64,000 nucleotides of DNA, from assembly GCF_947507565.1 (NCBI RefSeq), contig NC_089190.1:682001-746000 (forward strand), read 5' to 3'. The translations under genes were made by a program, and so were the position numbers. Below, in pieces: positions 44,807 to 55,728 of this stretch. Each line of letters opens with the position of its first letter. Within the stretch, counting starts at the first letter, position 1. Source of the stretch: Oscarella lobularis. Lineage: Eukaryota; Porifera; Homoscleromorpha; Homosclerophorida; Oscarellidae. The notes under the pieces were generated by a model. The model searched no databases, was not told the origin of the DNA, and saw only the letters and a program-made list of their open reading frames with translations.

Positions 44807-45420
44807 ATGGAGAGCCTAACGTCTTTATTGAGGCTACCTGACAACGCGTGGTCTGTCGCAGAAAAGGCGAAGGGCTTTCACCTTCGACGAGTAGTCGTCA
44901 CGTCAGAGGAAACGGGCCAATCAGCAGTATCTCATAGCGTCATGATTGGAGCAGACCGTACCTGGAAGGTTTGTTGCTATGGCAATCCACTACTGTACCG
45001 GCTGACTGTTCCGTTCAGCGGAAGCGAGCAGTGACGTCATAAATGAAATTCTTAAGCGATTAGACACCAGCACCTTTTGCCCTGGCAACAACGACGAGAA
45101 GTTTGTCGCGTTTGCGAAGTCTAAAAATGGAAAGTTCTATTCGGTCAACGGAAAAACTGTTGTTGCTTACCTAACGCCCTCTTTCCGCGATGGAGACGAC
45201 AGTCAAACCGTCCGTTCATCTTCCTGTTCAATTCTAATTGATCACACCACGGATCACACCAAAGTCTCTGAACGTTGCTTTCACTGCGCCAAATATCGCA
45301 AAACTCTCTTCAGAGCGTTTGTTCGCTACGAGGGAAAAATGACCACCACAGAAAGCAGTAGCGCAGCCATGCAAACGTGCGTTACCTCAACACGCCGCAG
45401 CGTAGTCTCCGGTTCAGGCA
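44807..45420 (+). pseudogene. N-terminal fragment of a P-like element protein (second extra copy)
   Basis: Starts MESLTSLLRLPDNAW at ATG 44,807; after stops near 45,034 another frame gives EILKRLDTSTFCPGNNDEKF, KFYSVNGKTVVAYL, TVRSSSCSILI and ERCFHCAKYRKTLFRA. The same arrangement (CSLCPVNPDEQF ... RSSSCRLL ... KRCAECIKHRNT) precedes the transposase core in the P-like element at 58.8-59.2 kb. The four-Cys layout (C..C-x-n-C..CxxC) suggests a zinc-binding N-terminal module, by inference. No transposase core follows, so the copy is truncated. No TIR was found around it. Confidence 0.65.
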
Positions 45421-45476
45421 ACTAAAATCTTGTGCAACAGCTGCCGAGCGAAAATTGAAAAAAATGGTTGCTGATC

Positions 45477-45600
45477 GATTGGAAAGTGATGGTGTCAGTC
45501 TCGAAGATAACATAACTACTCTAAGATAACTACTCTAGATTGGAAAGTGATGGTGTCAGTCTCGAAGATAACATAACTACTCTAAGATAACTACTCTAAG
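45477..45600. repeat. Tandem duplication, 62-bp unit x2
   Basis: TTGGAAAGTGATGGTGTCAG...AACTACTCTAGA occurs twice head to tail with near identity, indicating a recent duplication at the end of the P-like fragment. Confidence 0.9.
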
Positions 45601-47521
45601 ATCCGTGGCTCCGGTGAGCGGCTTTGCAACGGCCTTCGGCTCCAGTGCGCCGCGACGAGAGCGACGCGACGAGAGCGACGCGAACGCGACTTCGTGAATG
45701 CGCAAGTGCTTGTATATGACACGCGCCAGTCATGCAGTAACCTGACCTGGGAGGGCGTAGACAATGCATTTTGCGGGTTTACCGTCGCTAATATTAGATG
45801 AGCCTAATACTCGTCACATGCAACTAATAAAAAAGTGCGTGCCACGTACTACAAAAATGCAATAGTTCGTACGAACCTGAGCTTTGAGTTGCTGTGTTTG
45901 GCCTGCGGCTATAAGGAGAGTGCCCACGCTGTTTTTCATGCAATTTATTGGTTTAAAAATTAGAATACACCTATTTGCTTCTGTTTTAAAAGAGCGCCTT
46001 ACCCTCCTTTTTGATATTGATCTGATGCAGTTTTATTACCTCGTCTTGCTAAAACGAGCCGCTTTATCCATGATTTCGGCAGCACAGACGAACTAGTTCG
46101 GTTGAGGACTGTTGGGCGTGCAAATGAGCACAAATTAGATCAAAACGTTAGAATAGGAGCTAAAAATATTATTCAATTAAAATGTAATTGTTTATTTTAC
46201 CTGAATCCATCACAATCCTTTTCCATCTTTTGAAAACAAAATCAACGATTCCTTTGGTTTCTAATTGATTAATTAATTAATTAACTAGATAACTAATTTC
46301 ACTTATTGATTTTGATTGTGACCCATATCGTTCATCCATTGATATCAACGTGATGTAAGAAAGAATCAGAGAATTGACAACAAGTTGAATTCAGGCGCCT
46401 TTCGTCTCGACTCTTGATCATTGATTCCAATAAGGACTTCGTCACAGCAACCGATTTTTTCTACTGCTAAAGTTAAGTAAAAAATTTTCAAATTCTCCTT
46501 TAGAGTCCACCTATAAAAATAAAGAAAGAAAGAAAGAAAATCGAGAGTGATCTTGTGATCAGGGTCAATGACTTATGCTCGGACAAATCGAGATGTTTCT
46601 CCTTGTTCATACATATCAAAAAAAAGTCAGCTAAGAAGAGGCTGGATCCAGAACATTTGCTGCCGTCCCTCCAGTTCAAAATACAGTACTTTTGTATAGA
46701 TTGCACCCTTGCCTACCAAAAAAATAATTAATCAATACACACATACAACAACGGTCAGTGATTACTTTCTTCATTGACTTTGAGTTTAGCGGACCAGAAA
46801 ATAAATTAATAAGATTATAACATAAACTATCTCTTACCTAAGTTAACTAAAACGAATGCAATTATTTTCTAACTTGTTTTTGCGTTTCTGTCTTCTTGGA
46901 AGGTCGCGCTTCTTCAGTCCACAGAGCAAAAATTTGACGTCATCCATTGTGAATTTGAATTTGTCTTCTTATTTCGTCGCTGTCCTAGAGGAAAAAGTAG
47001 AGACAAAAAACTGAAAACATTTCATGATTTATCATGACTTATCTGAAGATCCATGGATAAAGAAATTCCTAATGAAAGATAAATTATGTTAATATATAAC
47101 TTCTTCTATCTCGTTTTACGCTCTTCAAGCGAGCCTCGCTTTACTTCGATCGCCTCCCAGACGTACGTACTAAAGGGAAAAACTCGTTAGAAAAAGCTAA
47201 GATGGCGCAAGCGAGCCACAAACAAACGGAAACGATTACGGGCACGACGGACTTCATCGATCAACGCGAGAAGAACTATAAAAATAGAGAAAATTCACCT
47301 GCATCTCTTCCCGATGCATCCAGCGCAGAAAGAGTTTCCGATTGGTCGCAAAACCGATCGGAAGTGTCACTTTGGCTGCTCTAAGAAACACGAAATCACA
47401 CAAAGCAATGAAGAGAAGTAGACAAACCTCGTCGCGACGGTTCCGCTGAGTTCCGTTGCAAGAATCGCTGCGAAAAGACGGAAGGAAATACGCTTCTAAC
47501 GCACGTTGGTGAGGACGAATG
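45601..47521. other. AT-rich, no gene recognised
   Basis: Contains TTAATTAA-type runs near 46,265 and AAAG repeats near 46,520. A reverse-strand stretch around 46,990-46,870 reads DSDEIRRQIQIHNG, stop, then IFALWTEEARPSKKTE, with an acceptor-like CCTCTAG upstream; it may be a broken exon. A forward 60-codon frame starts AAGATGGCGCAAGCG at 47,199. Neither is assignable. Confidence 0.4.
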
Positions 47522-47838
47522 ATATATAATCACGTGATTACACAATCGCTCTTGTCAAAAACCGATTGAAATAGCTAAAGCTGTGTACACAAACATCCCA
47601 TTGAATGATTTCTAAGTTGCTACACCGGTTTCTAGTCTAAAAATAAACGAGGTCCCACAATGGGGTACCGGGGTACATACATGTAGCGGAATTGAGCCAT
47701 TGTGGGACCTCATCTTTTTTAGACTAGAAATCAGTGTAGCAGCTTGGAAATCATTCAATAGGATGTTTTTGTACACATCTTTAGCTATTTCAATCGGGTT
47801 TTGACGACAGTGATTATATACACGCGATTATATATTAT
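47522..47838. mobile_element. Fold-back MITE, arms about 110-140 bp
   Basis: 47,555-47,663 and 47,697-47,804 are inverse copies (TCAAAAACCGATTGAAATAG ... GAGGTCCCACAATGG) around a loop of about 33 bp containing GGTACC-type words. Weaker similarity extends outward to about 47,522 and 47,838 (ATATAATCRCGTG). No coding content. Confidence 0.85.
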
Positions 47839-49090
47839 AGATTTTTCTTTGCGGAGAAACAGAAGCGTTCGCCAGGCGCCCCCGTCCATCCTCGTGGGAA
47901 AGACGCGACGGTGAACCCTTCGCCTTGTGTTGGAGAAACGAACGGGCGCTAAATAAAACTTTCCATCGCGTTCGATCACGTGGCATTTCCCCCTTTTCTT
48001 CGCGAGCGAACGAAAGAGCGAACGCGCGAGCGAACTTCGACACACCGTAGGCGGGAAGCTGCACGCGAGTCGCGCTAACGCGGTGAAAGAGATACGCGAT
48101 GATATAACGGGCCTCCGATTCCTTCGCAAGAACGATCGCTAACGGGGGCCCCCTAATTCTCGTTTGATTCGTCGAACGGTCCAATAGCCGGATAAAGGTC
48201 GTGTTTCGGAAGCCGCTCGCCGCGCGGCCGCCGAATCAGCTCCATGGCGGAAGCGTTTTCTTTGTGCGCGATCTCCGCGTCTGTACTGTGATGATCTCCC
48301 CTCGTTGCCGCCCGAAATTCGATTTATCGTTTCTCTCGCTACGCGCGCTGGCGTCAATCCGCCGCGACTGGTTCGCTTACAACCGGTTCGACACCCGAAC
48401 GCGTTTCTTTTGTCGACTTGGGGAGTCCCCTTTCGTTCGTCGCTCGCTATTGATCGACTCGCTTCTGAACGCTCTATCGTCTAGTGCGAGCGGGTGACGC
48501 GAAGGACAGACGATCGACGAGGAAACGAAGGTAACGCAATTCTACGCGTCCGCCATATCGAACGTTCTATTTTCTCTCTAACCCTCGTCACGCGATTGCC
48601 CTCCCCTAAAAACGCTTCGAACGCAACCCACGAACGTTGTTTCGCGGTCGTTTCCGTACGCTTTCGCGCTCGAGATCAAAAATTGCGGTTTGACTGAAAC
48701 GGCCGGTCCGTCCTCGACGAAACGCCGGGTTCGTCGCCCCCTTTCGGACACGTACGCGTCAGAAAACGACATTCGAAGCGCTAAAAAATCCTCGCGAAGC
48801 GATAAATCGCCGCGACGACAAGCGACAATCCGTTGTCAAAAGTATTTTCCTACGCTCTTTGGTGTTTTTTGCTCATTCCTTATGCATTCTCAAGCTAGCA
48901 CGATTATCCGAGAGAGTTAGGATTAGAGTTTGCGTGGGCATATTCGTGTAGTTAACTCGGCAACAACCATTGCGGAGGTAATTGTTTTGAGCTTTGAAAC
49001 TTTGACATAATTGCTGAAACGTTCGGACAACAAGACATAGTCCTTGCCTTTGAACTGAAAAAAACCAGCTCCGACTTGTTCCCAATTAAG
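47839..49090. other. CpG-rich region, possible gene start
   Basis: Between about 47,880 and 48,830 CG dinucleotides are much denser than in neighbouring DNA and frames stay open on both strands. A forward stretch near 48,690-48,840 reads TETAGPSSTKRRVRRPLSDT, YASENDIRSAKKSSRSDKSP, a basic Ser-rich sequence that could be the first coding exon of a nuclear protein. No start, splice pair or domain settles it. Confidence 0.35.
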
Positions 49091-49442
49091 GACGACCAGT
49101 AGCAGAGTGAGCTTATTCGTCGTCTCCGCGCTGGGTGGCCGGAGTCAAAAAGCTCGCTGCCCGCGACCTATGCACCGTACTTTTCCGTTGGCGACCAATT
49201 GGTGACACAAAGCGGAATTATATACAAAGGCTAGTGTGTTCTGATTTCGGAGAAAATGCGCGCTGCCACTCTTCGTAAGCTGCATGCCTCCCACATCGGC
49301 ACTTACGGCTGCATTCGTCGCGCCAAGGACGTTCTCCACTGGCTAAGACTCTCCGGCCACTTGAAGGACATCCTACAACAGTACGATGACTGTCGCTCCT
49401 ACGACCTTCGCCAGAGCAAAGAATCACTATTTATCATTTCAT
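49091..49442 (+). pseudogene. Ty3/gypsy integrase zinc-finger fragment
   Basis: The forward strand reads ELIRRLRAGWPESKSSLPAT, YFSVGDQLVTQSGIIYKG, a stop, then KMRAATLRKLHASHIGTYGC, IRRAKDVLHW and LKDILQQYDDCRSYDLRQSK. This is the linker after RNase H and the H2C2 zinc finger (His-x3-His ... Cys-x2-Cys) at the start of gypsy integrases; the first Cys is Tyr here (QQYDDC), so the finger is damaged. No integrase core follows. Confidence 0.75.
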
Positions 49443-49822
49443 ACTAATGGAGTCCTCGTCACTATCTTGCAGGACCACATGAGTAGACACTGATGCAGAT
49501 ATCCACAAATAGGTAAAAGCCCAAGTGTCGAAAATCGTGTGATTTTTAGTCTTCTTCGTTGAATGCTTTCAGTTACTAGATCCAGCGAAGATTCGACAAA
49601 ATGATAGATACCTACCCGTCCATCACTCGTTGTCCTGCAAGATAGTGAAATTGCACAGAATAATTTAAACTCGTATAACGGAATTGTGAGAGATAATGTA
49701 GTCCATCTTTTCGAACACTTTATATATACAATGGCCGCTTTTATTGGTGAGTCGCGAGAAAGTACAAGTTACCTCTAGAAACTGCGATATTTCACTTCAG
49801 CAATAAGCCAAATTCGCGAGGG
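49443..49822. other. No gene recognised
   Basis: A sequence block CACTATCTTGCAGGACCAC at about 49,460 is partly repeated inverted near 49,630 (GTCCTGCAAGATAGTG), forming an imperfect inverted repeat about 180 bp across, probably a small MITE. No coding feature. Confidence 0.5.
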
Positions 49823-50647
49823 CAGGGTTCTAGCTACGGTGGTCGGAGGTGGTCGGGCCCGACCACCTCCGAGTTTCCGAATTTTTTTTCCAACCACCTG
49901 ATAAAAAATTCATGTTTCTTAATAAAATCCCGCAGTGCTAGCGCACGTCTTTCAGTTAGGCGTTTCGACATCTCTTAGCACAGTTATCAACCCTTCGCTT
50001 GTCTTATGTCGCTGTTGAAGTACTTTGGCGGCCTTTCCAGAAAGCGCCAACACGAGACGCACGGCGGCCAGCGCGAAACGTCAAGCAGCGAAAGCGGAAA
50101 CGAATCGGAACCTGAAATAGAAGTCCTAAGCGAGTCAGGAGGACTTAGCGATAACCAGGTCGTTGACAATGTACACCAGGTCGTTGACAATGTACACCAC
50201 GACGACCCGACTGGAAGGGAGAATGAAAGCGACGAATCCTCCTCTAAGTTCAATCGACGTCCCGGATGTCTAGTAGAAGCGGATCATCTATGAGCGGATC
50301 AAGGGCATCTAGTGGGAAGAAGTCAAAGCAGGCGTCAACATTCAAGAGCGATTGGCTCATTGGCAGGAATTGGCTAAGGTTAGGTATACAGTTATTTTGT
50401 GTATGAATTTATTCCAATATATATATTTCTTTTCAGATACACTAAAAAAGACAAAGGAATGATTTGCACCCTGTGCACAAAGCATTGCCAGTCACGCTCT
50501 GGGGAAGCTTGGATTGGGAAACCTTGCCGCAGATTTCGGCTTCATAGCGTGCTGAAACACGAAAAAAGTGCAAGTCATAAAGAGAGTGTTGCAAAGGAGG
50601 CAACATCGTCTACAAGACAAATAGCTGCCGTTAATCCGCCTATTTAA
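49823..50647 (+). pseudogene. hAT-type element 5' end: terminus, BED-like gene start
   Basis: CAGGGTTCTAGC at 49,823 is a typical hAT-style terminus, followed by a perfect 28-bp palindrome (49,844-49,871, CGGAGGTGGTCGGG and its inverse). The gene begins MSLLKYFGGLSRKRQ at 50,006, is Ser/Glu/Asp-rich to about residue 85 and includes an in-frame 21-bp duplication (50,157-50,198). After a 1-base shift near 50,265 it reads SDWLIGRNWLR. A 58-bp GT-AG intron (50,379-50,436) joins this to YTKKDKGMICTLCTKH, WIGKPCRRFRLHSVLKHEKS, a zinc finger of the type that opens ZMYM/hAT proteins (Cys-x2-Cys, then His-x4-His). A stop follows at 50,647. No transposase core was found downstream, so the element is truncated. 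Confidence 0.6.
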
Positions 50648-51293
50648 ACCTATAAGCGCACTCGCTAAAATTTATTTTTTTAATTTGTTTTAATTATACA
50701 GAAAGCACTGCAACATCAAAAGAAACAATTTTTAACTTTTGAAAGTTTGTCTAATTTTCTTCAGACTTGCTCAAAGACTGTGAGCTATTGTTGCTTTCAC
50801 TGCTCTCTTCGTCTGGTTCTTTTCCATAAATTCCATCAATAATTTGCTTAAGGCAATGATGATAAATAAAATGGAAAAGCGCATGGAAAGTAGGCAAAAT
50901 TTCTAGCACTACAGAAAAACCCTAGAGTTGCCCTGCTGGGTGAGATAGCATTGGCTGCGAAAACAGTTTTTTAATTACGTCTTATTGGATATCCAAGCAG
51001 AGGACAGCATTTGGGTCACAATGGCAGTAATTAAGCCGTGCACAAGGAAAGCGCTATCCTGGCGTCTACAACAAATTACTAATAGACGCTAATTGAGGAA
51101 TGGAGAGAAACCTTCTATGGCTAGATCGGGGGAGATCGAGGTGTAAATGGAGAGAGGGAGGGGTAATGGGACATACGTCAGTAGCAAAGTCCAGACACTC
51201 ATATTTGAAATCGAAAAGCGCGAATTACCTTAACAACGATCCTTGCGATTTTTTCACCCTCAATAAGTACCTTTTTCATCATCCTTTTGTCCT
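50648..51293. other. No gene recognised
   Basis: AT-rich and unassigned. Confidence 0.5.
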
Positions 51294-51639
51294 ATCATGC
51301 AGGGGGCTGTGTAAAAGGCGGAACGGAACGCGGAACGGCGCGGAACGGCACGGAACGGAACAGAACGCATCAGAACGGAATTCGATCTCGGATAAATATT
51401 TTCCCGGATGTTTTTCCCGGATAATTGAAGACAACCCGAAGCAAAAAACCCAAACACAAAACAAACAGAAAAAAAATCATAAACTCAACAATCTAGAACA
51501 CGCAGGCTGTCAGATTACAAGCCAAATTCACAATAAAGATGGCGCCTGTGAACGGCTGTCAGTTGCTGCCTTATGCCTTCCGTGATGTGCAAGTCTTCTT
51601 TAGTAAAAGCTTCATTTTTCTTTAAAACGCAAGATTTCC

Positions 51640-54600
51640 TCATATGGAAATGCACAAACTCTTTTTTTGGGTAACTCTCAATTTTCTCTCAGTATCTCTG
51701 AACTCTCTGAATTCTTTTCTCGCAATCACCATGTCGTGCGGCGGGTCTGGAACTGTTGGCGGTACACGGATGCTGCTACAGCAGCCGTAGCACATCCGTA
51801 TTTGCGTTCCTAAAAGTGGACGCAAAATGTAGTATTTACCGCTTTCGACGGAGGCTGCCTTTTTGGCTGACGTCGCCGTTTTTGAAACCGACGATGCCTT
51901 ACGCGTTCTCTTGCGAGGGCGCGCGTATGACCCTGGTTTTTTTCCAGCCGGAGCAGACACCCCTCGGAAAACCAGGTTGGTTAGACTGGGGCCTCGCTTT
52001 GATGAAACGGTTGTCAGTGTCAGCATTTCACGCAGACATCCATTTTCTTCTGCGACTGCCAAGACGTGGGAGCACAGCTCCTTTTCATGGTAGCCAAGGC
52101 AGTCGCAGGAAAAGCGCCTGTTCTTGTTTTTGGTTACAAAGTTGGGCTTCATGAATGACGCACTCGCAACCATCCAGGAGTGCAGCTGTGAGGAGCTGAG
52201 ACAATGCTGCCTTTTTCCTTTATCAAGTGAGCCGCTTGGGACCACATTTTATCGTAAAGAATCGGTGTTAAGTCCAAAGCCTGATAAGGAACTGAAAGAG
52301 GCTGGCAAGGAGAAGTAGCCATTTCATCAGATCCATCGCTGCTTTCGTCTTCCACGAGCTCTTCTGGAGAACTTTCACGCATTTCGCAAATGGGCTCAAA
52401 GTGGTAGAACCTGCGGAGAATTGCTGCTCGTTCTTTCTCGGTAAGACGACTTGTCTCGACGCTTGAAGCTCCTAACACTTTTACGTTTGGCTTCAATGTG
52501 TAGGGACCTTTATCAGAAACTGCTCGGTCGACGTTTCTTTGCTGCTTTGCGGTAATTTGCTTCATAGTTTTGACGAAAGTTGGCCAATCGCATCTTCTCC
52601 CTTGCATTTCCCTTTTTATTTTGGAATTTATAGATTTGTTGTTGTTATTGTAGTAAAGCGTTGTTGGCAAAAGTCCACCTTGTTGACGGACAGGTGCAAT
52701 CATGCATTTTTTCATATCATTTGCAACTTTTCGACGGAAGTATTCAAAAAAATTCCCACCTTTTTTCTTGCCTGCTGCAAGTTCTCTTTCCGCCCTCTCC
52801 TTTTCCAAGGCAGAAAGTTGTTCATCAAATGACACTTCATTTGAGGCGTGAAATAATCCTCTTTGATTCTCACTATCTCCAAATATGTTCCTGCAAAATG
52901 CTCTCTTCGCCATTTGTCCGACTCCAAGTTTCGTCAATTTCATTTCGATGTTTTCTCTGACATGTTTTGTGCACAAAATATTGCCAGCTCTCGGCATGCT
53001 TTTCTGCAACCCTTGAAAAATTGCCCTTTCTCTGTCCGTCCCAATCCAATTGACATTTTTCAGTTCAGGGCACAAACAAGTCAATTCTTTTCCGAATTGC
53101 TCAAACGTTTCAGCTGCTTTTGATACGTGCATAAGAACTGGTCCTATTATAACAGGGGATTTTCCACTTTCCTGAGAATTCAAAAGTGGATGACTATAAG
53201 TAATTATAGTGGCCAAAAACCTCCCCAAGTCAAACGTTGAATCTACTCCCATTATGACAGAGTTATCTTCTTCTGTTAGAAATTTTTTCATGTCGCTTAG
53301 CTGTTGTTGCGTAGCTAGGACGCACATCAGTTCTGGCGCTGAAACGAAATAAGGATTATCAGTTGCACAGTCATCTTTACAAAATTCTACAAGACGAAAC
53401 ATTTGGTCTTGTTGTTCATGTGTCAGTCCGCCTTTGATGCTTCTTTTAGCGTTTCTGATTTCCTGCATGTTTTTAGGAAGAGATCCAAGCGACTTAATCT
53501 TCACGACACCTCCCTGTTCTTCGACAATTTCATCGTAAACAGTCAGCGTGTCTTTTCCCTCTTTCAACTTTAAGCTACGGCGATTTTCATGCTGGCTGAG
53601 GATCTTCTGTACGGTTTCTGGGAAAATGATGATCCGTGAGGGCAAGGTACACTTTCATGCTCTTCATCATCGAACATGTATTGTAATAAAACATGTGGAA
53701 GTGCTTCTGTAGATGCCATGTCTATGACTTGGTAAAGTCGACGTTTGAAATCGTTGTGACTACTATGAACCCAGTATGTCACCTTTACGTCATAGTGTCC
53801 TGGCCTGCATTCAGAATGACGAACAGGAAGGCGTTGTGTAATCAATTCATTCCCATCGTCTTTGTCTGCGGTTGCAAAACAGTACCGGTGCTGCACTCGG
53901 TTGTTCTTAAAAGTACCAAGATCGTCCGCTTTGATGTCTTGTGGGTGCTGCAATTTGCTAGTATCGACAAGAAACGTTGCATTCATCATGCAGCCAACCG
54001 GATGGTCTGTGCATACATCCGCGCTATGCTTTCGACTCACGCCGCTTATCAATTGCAGAGCCTCCTCCGGAATGAACCCTTTTTTGTCGTATGCGAACAC
54101 TGGAATCTTCTTGTTCTTTCTGTAATATTTGCTAAAGTGCAAAGTTAGTTTGGCATGTTTGCTGACAAGTGCCGTTATATAACCTTCTGGATATGGGTTG
54201 AATGGACTCTCCGTCGCTATCACTTAACCTCGAAGGCAGATTCAATAGAGGAGAAGACGAACGCTTCACATGTGAACGCCTATGCTTTTTGGTCAATTTG
54301 GTGTTGGTGAGGACGGATTCAAGAGCGTCGTAATGATTTAAATAATGAACCACTTCAATAGTATGAAGTGAGCCATTGATACCGTTGGCCTCTTGCCGGA
54401 GTGGCACGAGGAGTCGCCATTCAAGATGTTGTCCATTCGTATCCCACTGGGCAACATTGCATTTGACTTGGTAAACCTGGCAGAGGGCATTGTCAACGAC
54501 GTCGCCAAAGTCGCTGGCGTAAACACCTCTAGCGCAATAGTCATCCATCTATATAAAATATGAATCAAATTTTACTTAATGTCCTAGATTCTGCTACAGC

Positions 54601-55036
54601 AACATTTGCATAGTACAGTACTCAGCGCGATTCCAGGATGAAATAGGGTGGGGGAGCAAAATACATTTAATGTGACACGCCCCTCCTTTGCCAGAACATG
54701 AAAGCCAAAAATGGCGCCGAAGCAAATGGGAGGGCCTGAATTTGGAGAGTCTACTTTGTGGTCGAAGTGTTTTTACAGTACCTGTTTGACGATATTTCCT
54801 GTAACCCACGGTGAACAAATAGCTACATTCCTCGATATTTCCCTTCGCAAGGCAGTAATCATCTCATTTATGCTCAAATTCACATGGCCGCAATTATTTA
54901 GGGCATAGCGCCAAGCAGAAATGATGCAAAACCCGTCCCTGGCAACTGGTATCCTCTTCAGTTGACTTTTCTTGAGAACGTCATCGATTATTTGACTAAA
55001 TAGTATACATTTATTAATAAAACAAAGGAAGAACAT
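51640..55036 (-). pseudogene. MULE transposase with OTU-like N-terminus and SWIM finger
   Basis: Reverse strand, exons in order. (a) About 55,000-54,782, RIPVARDGFCIISAWRYALN, matching the OTU Asp/Cys box, donor CAG|GTACTG. (b) 54,548 onward after a 233-bp intron: DDYCARGVYASDFGDVVDNA and EVVHYLNHYDAL, the OTU C-terminal part with the likely catalytic His. (c) 54,200-53,640: FNPYPEGYITALVSKHAKLT and GHYDVKVTYWVHS, a pre-catalytic domain. (d) 53,645-52,149: the MULE core, with NSVIMGVDSTFDLGRF (first Asp), NVNWIGTDRERAIFQGL (second Asp) and NILCTKHVRENIE. (e) 52,150-51,640: SWIM zinc finger, FSCDCLGYHEKELCSHVLAV, and a basic tail. Single-base shifts separate b/c (near 54,200), c/d (near 53,635) and d/e (near 52,150). 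It is close to complete but not translatable as written. OTU function inside a MULE is inferred. Confidence 0.85.
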
Positions 55037-55039
55037 AAA

Positions 55040-55600
55040 TTAGAGAAGTACAGGGGATCATTGACATTCCATAAGTGGGACCCAGAGGACGGCCTAGAAG
55101 TCGCAGGTAGCGTCTCTCCTAAAAACTAAAAATATTTGATTACATCGTATTCTTGAAAAAATCGGTTATCCTTAGACGAACGATCACCTTGATGTCTGAC
55201 GAGGAAGATGAAATCGAACAGTCTTCATCAGAAGGCACAGTAGTCATTTTTTCCTCAACCTATACAATGTGCTAAATGAAAAAACCAACTGGAGTAAATC
55301 TCGCCTTTGGGCACCTTAGACTTGCACTTCATGCTAGTCTCTGCCGCCTCCTGGCTCATGCCTGCATTCACCTCTAGATACTGAAGAGTTGAGAATTAAT
55401 TTGCCTTGCTTCGAACAAATCAATATGTGACGAAATTTCACCTGGACGTCTGATGACGAAGATGAAAATGAAGCCTCTTCGTCGCAAGACAAATTTTCCT
55501 CTGCCTACGATGAGATGTAATGGCAAAACAAGAGTAAATGTCGGCTTCGACCACCTCAGACTGGGAATAGATTCGGAATACATTGCCCTCGTGGTCCATG
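55040..55600 (+). other. Duplicated acidic exon-like blocks inside the MULE
   Basis: Two blocks about 250 bp apart are alike: near 55,195 (MSDEEDEIEQSSSEG) and near 55,450 (SDDEDENEASSSQDKFSS), each followed by similar non-coding DNA. A forward stretch at 55,028-55,100 reads KLEKYRGSLTFHKWDPEDGL up to GCAG|GTAGCG. They could be exons of a second, forward-strand gene of the element or degenerate duplicated leader. Not resolved. Confidence 0.3.
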
Positions 55601-55728
55601 TCTGTTACTATCCGGGAAAAACATCCGGGAAAATATTTATCCGGGATCGAATTCCGTTCTGATGCGTTCCGTTCCGTTCCGTTCCGTTCCGCGTTCCGTT
55701 CCGCCTTTTACACAGCCCCATCATGCAG

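Larger units (their letters stand above)
51294..55728 (-). mobile_element. Complete OTU-MULE transposon with 9-bp target duplication
   Basis: ATCATGCAG at 51,294-51,302 and 55,720-55,728 is a perfect 9-bp duplication, the hallmark length of Mutator-like elements. Between them the 4,417-bp element has TIRs 51,303-51,422 and 55,609-55,719. They start GGGGCTGTGTAAAAGGCGG, continue with GGAAC pentamer repeats of differing copy number, and end with ATTTTCCCGGATGTTTTTCC-type sequence. The interior carries a multi-exon reverse-strand transposase gene. The host sequence can be read across the empty site by joining 51,302 to 55,729. Confidence 0.95.

Noticed and set aside
53570-54148. Forward frames opposite the MULE gene
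   Set aside because: They are antisense to conserved MULE coding sequence.
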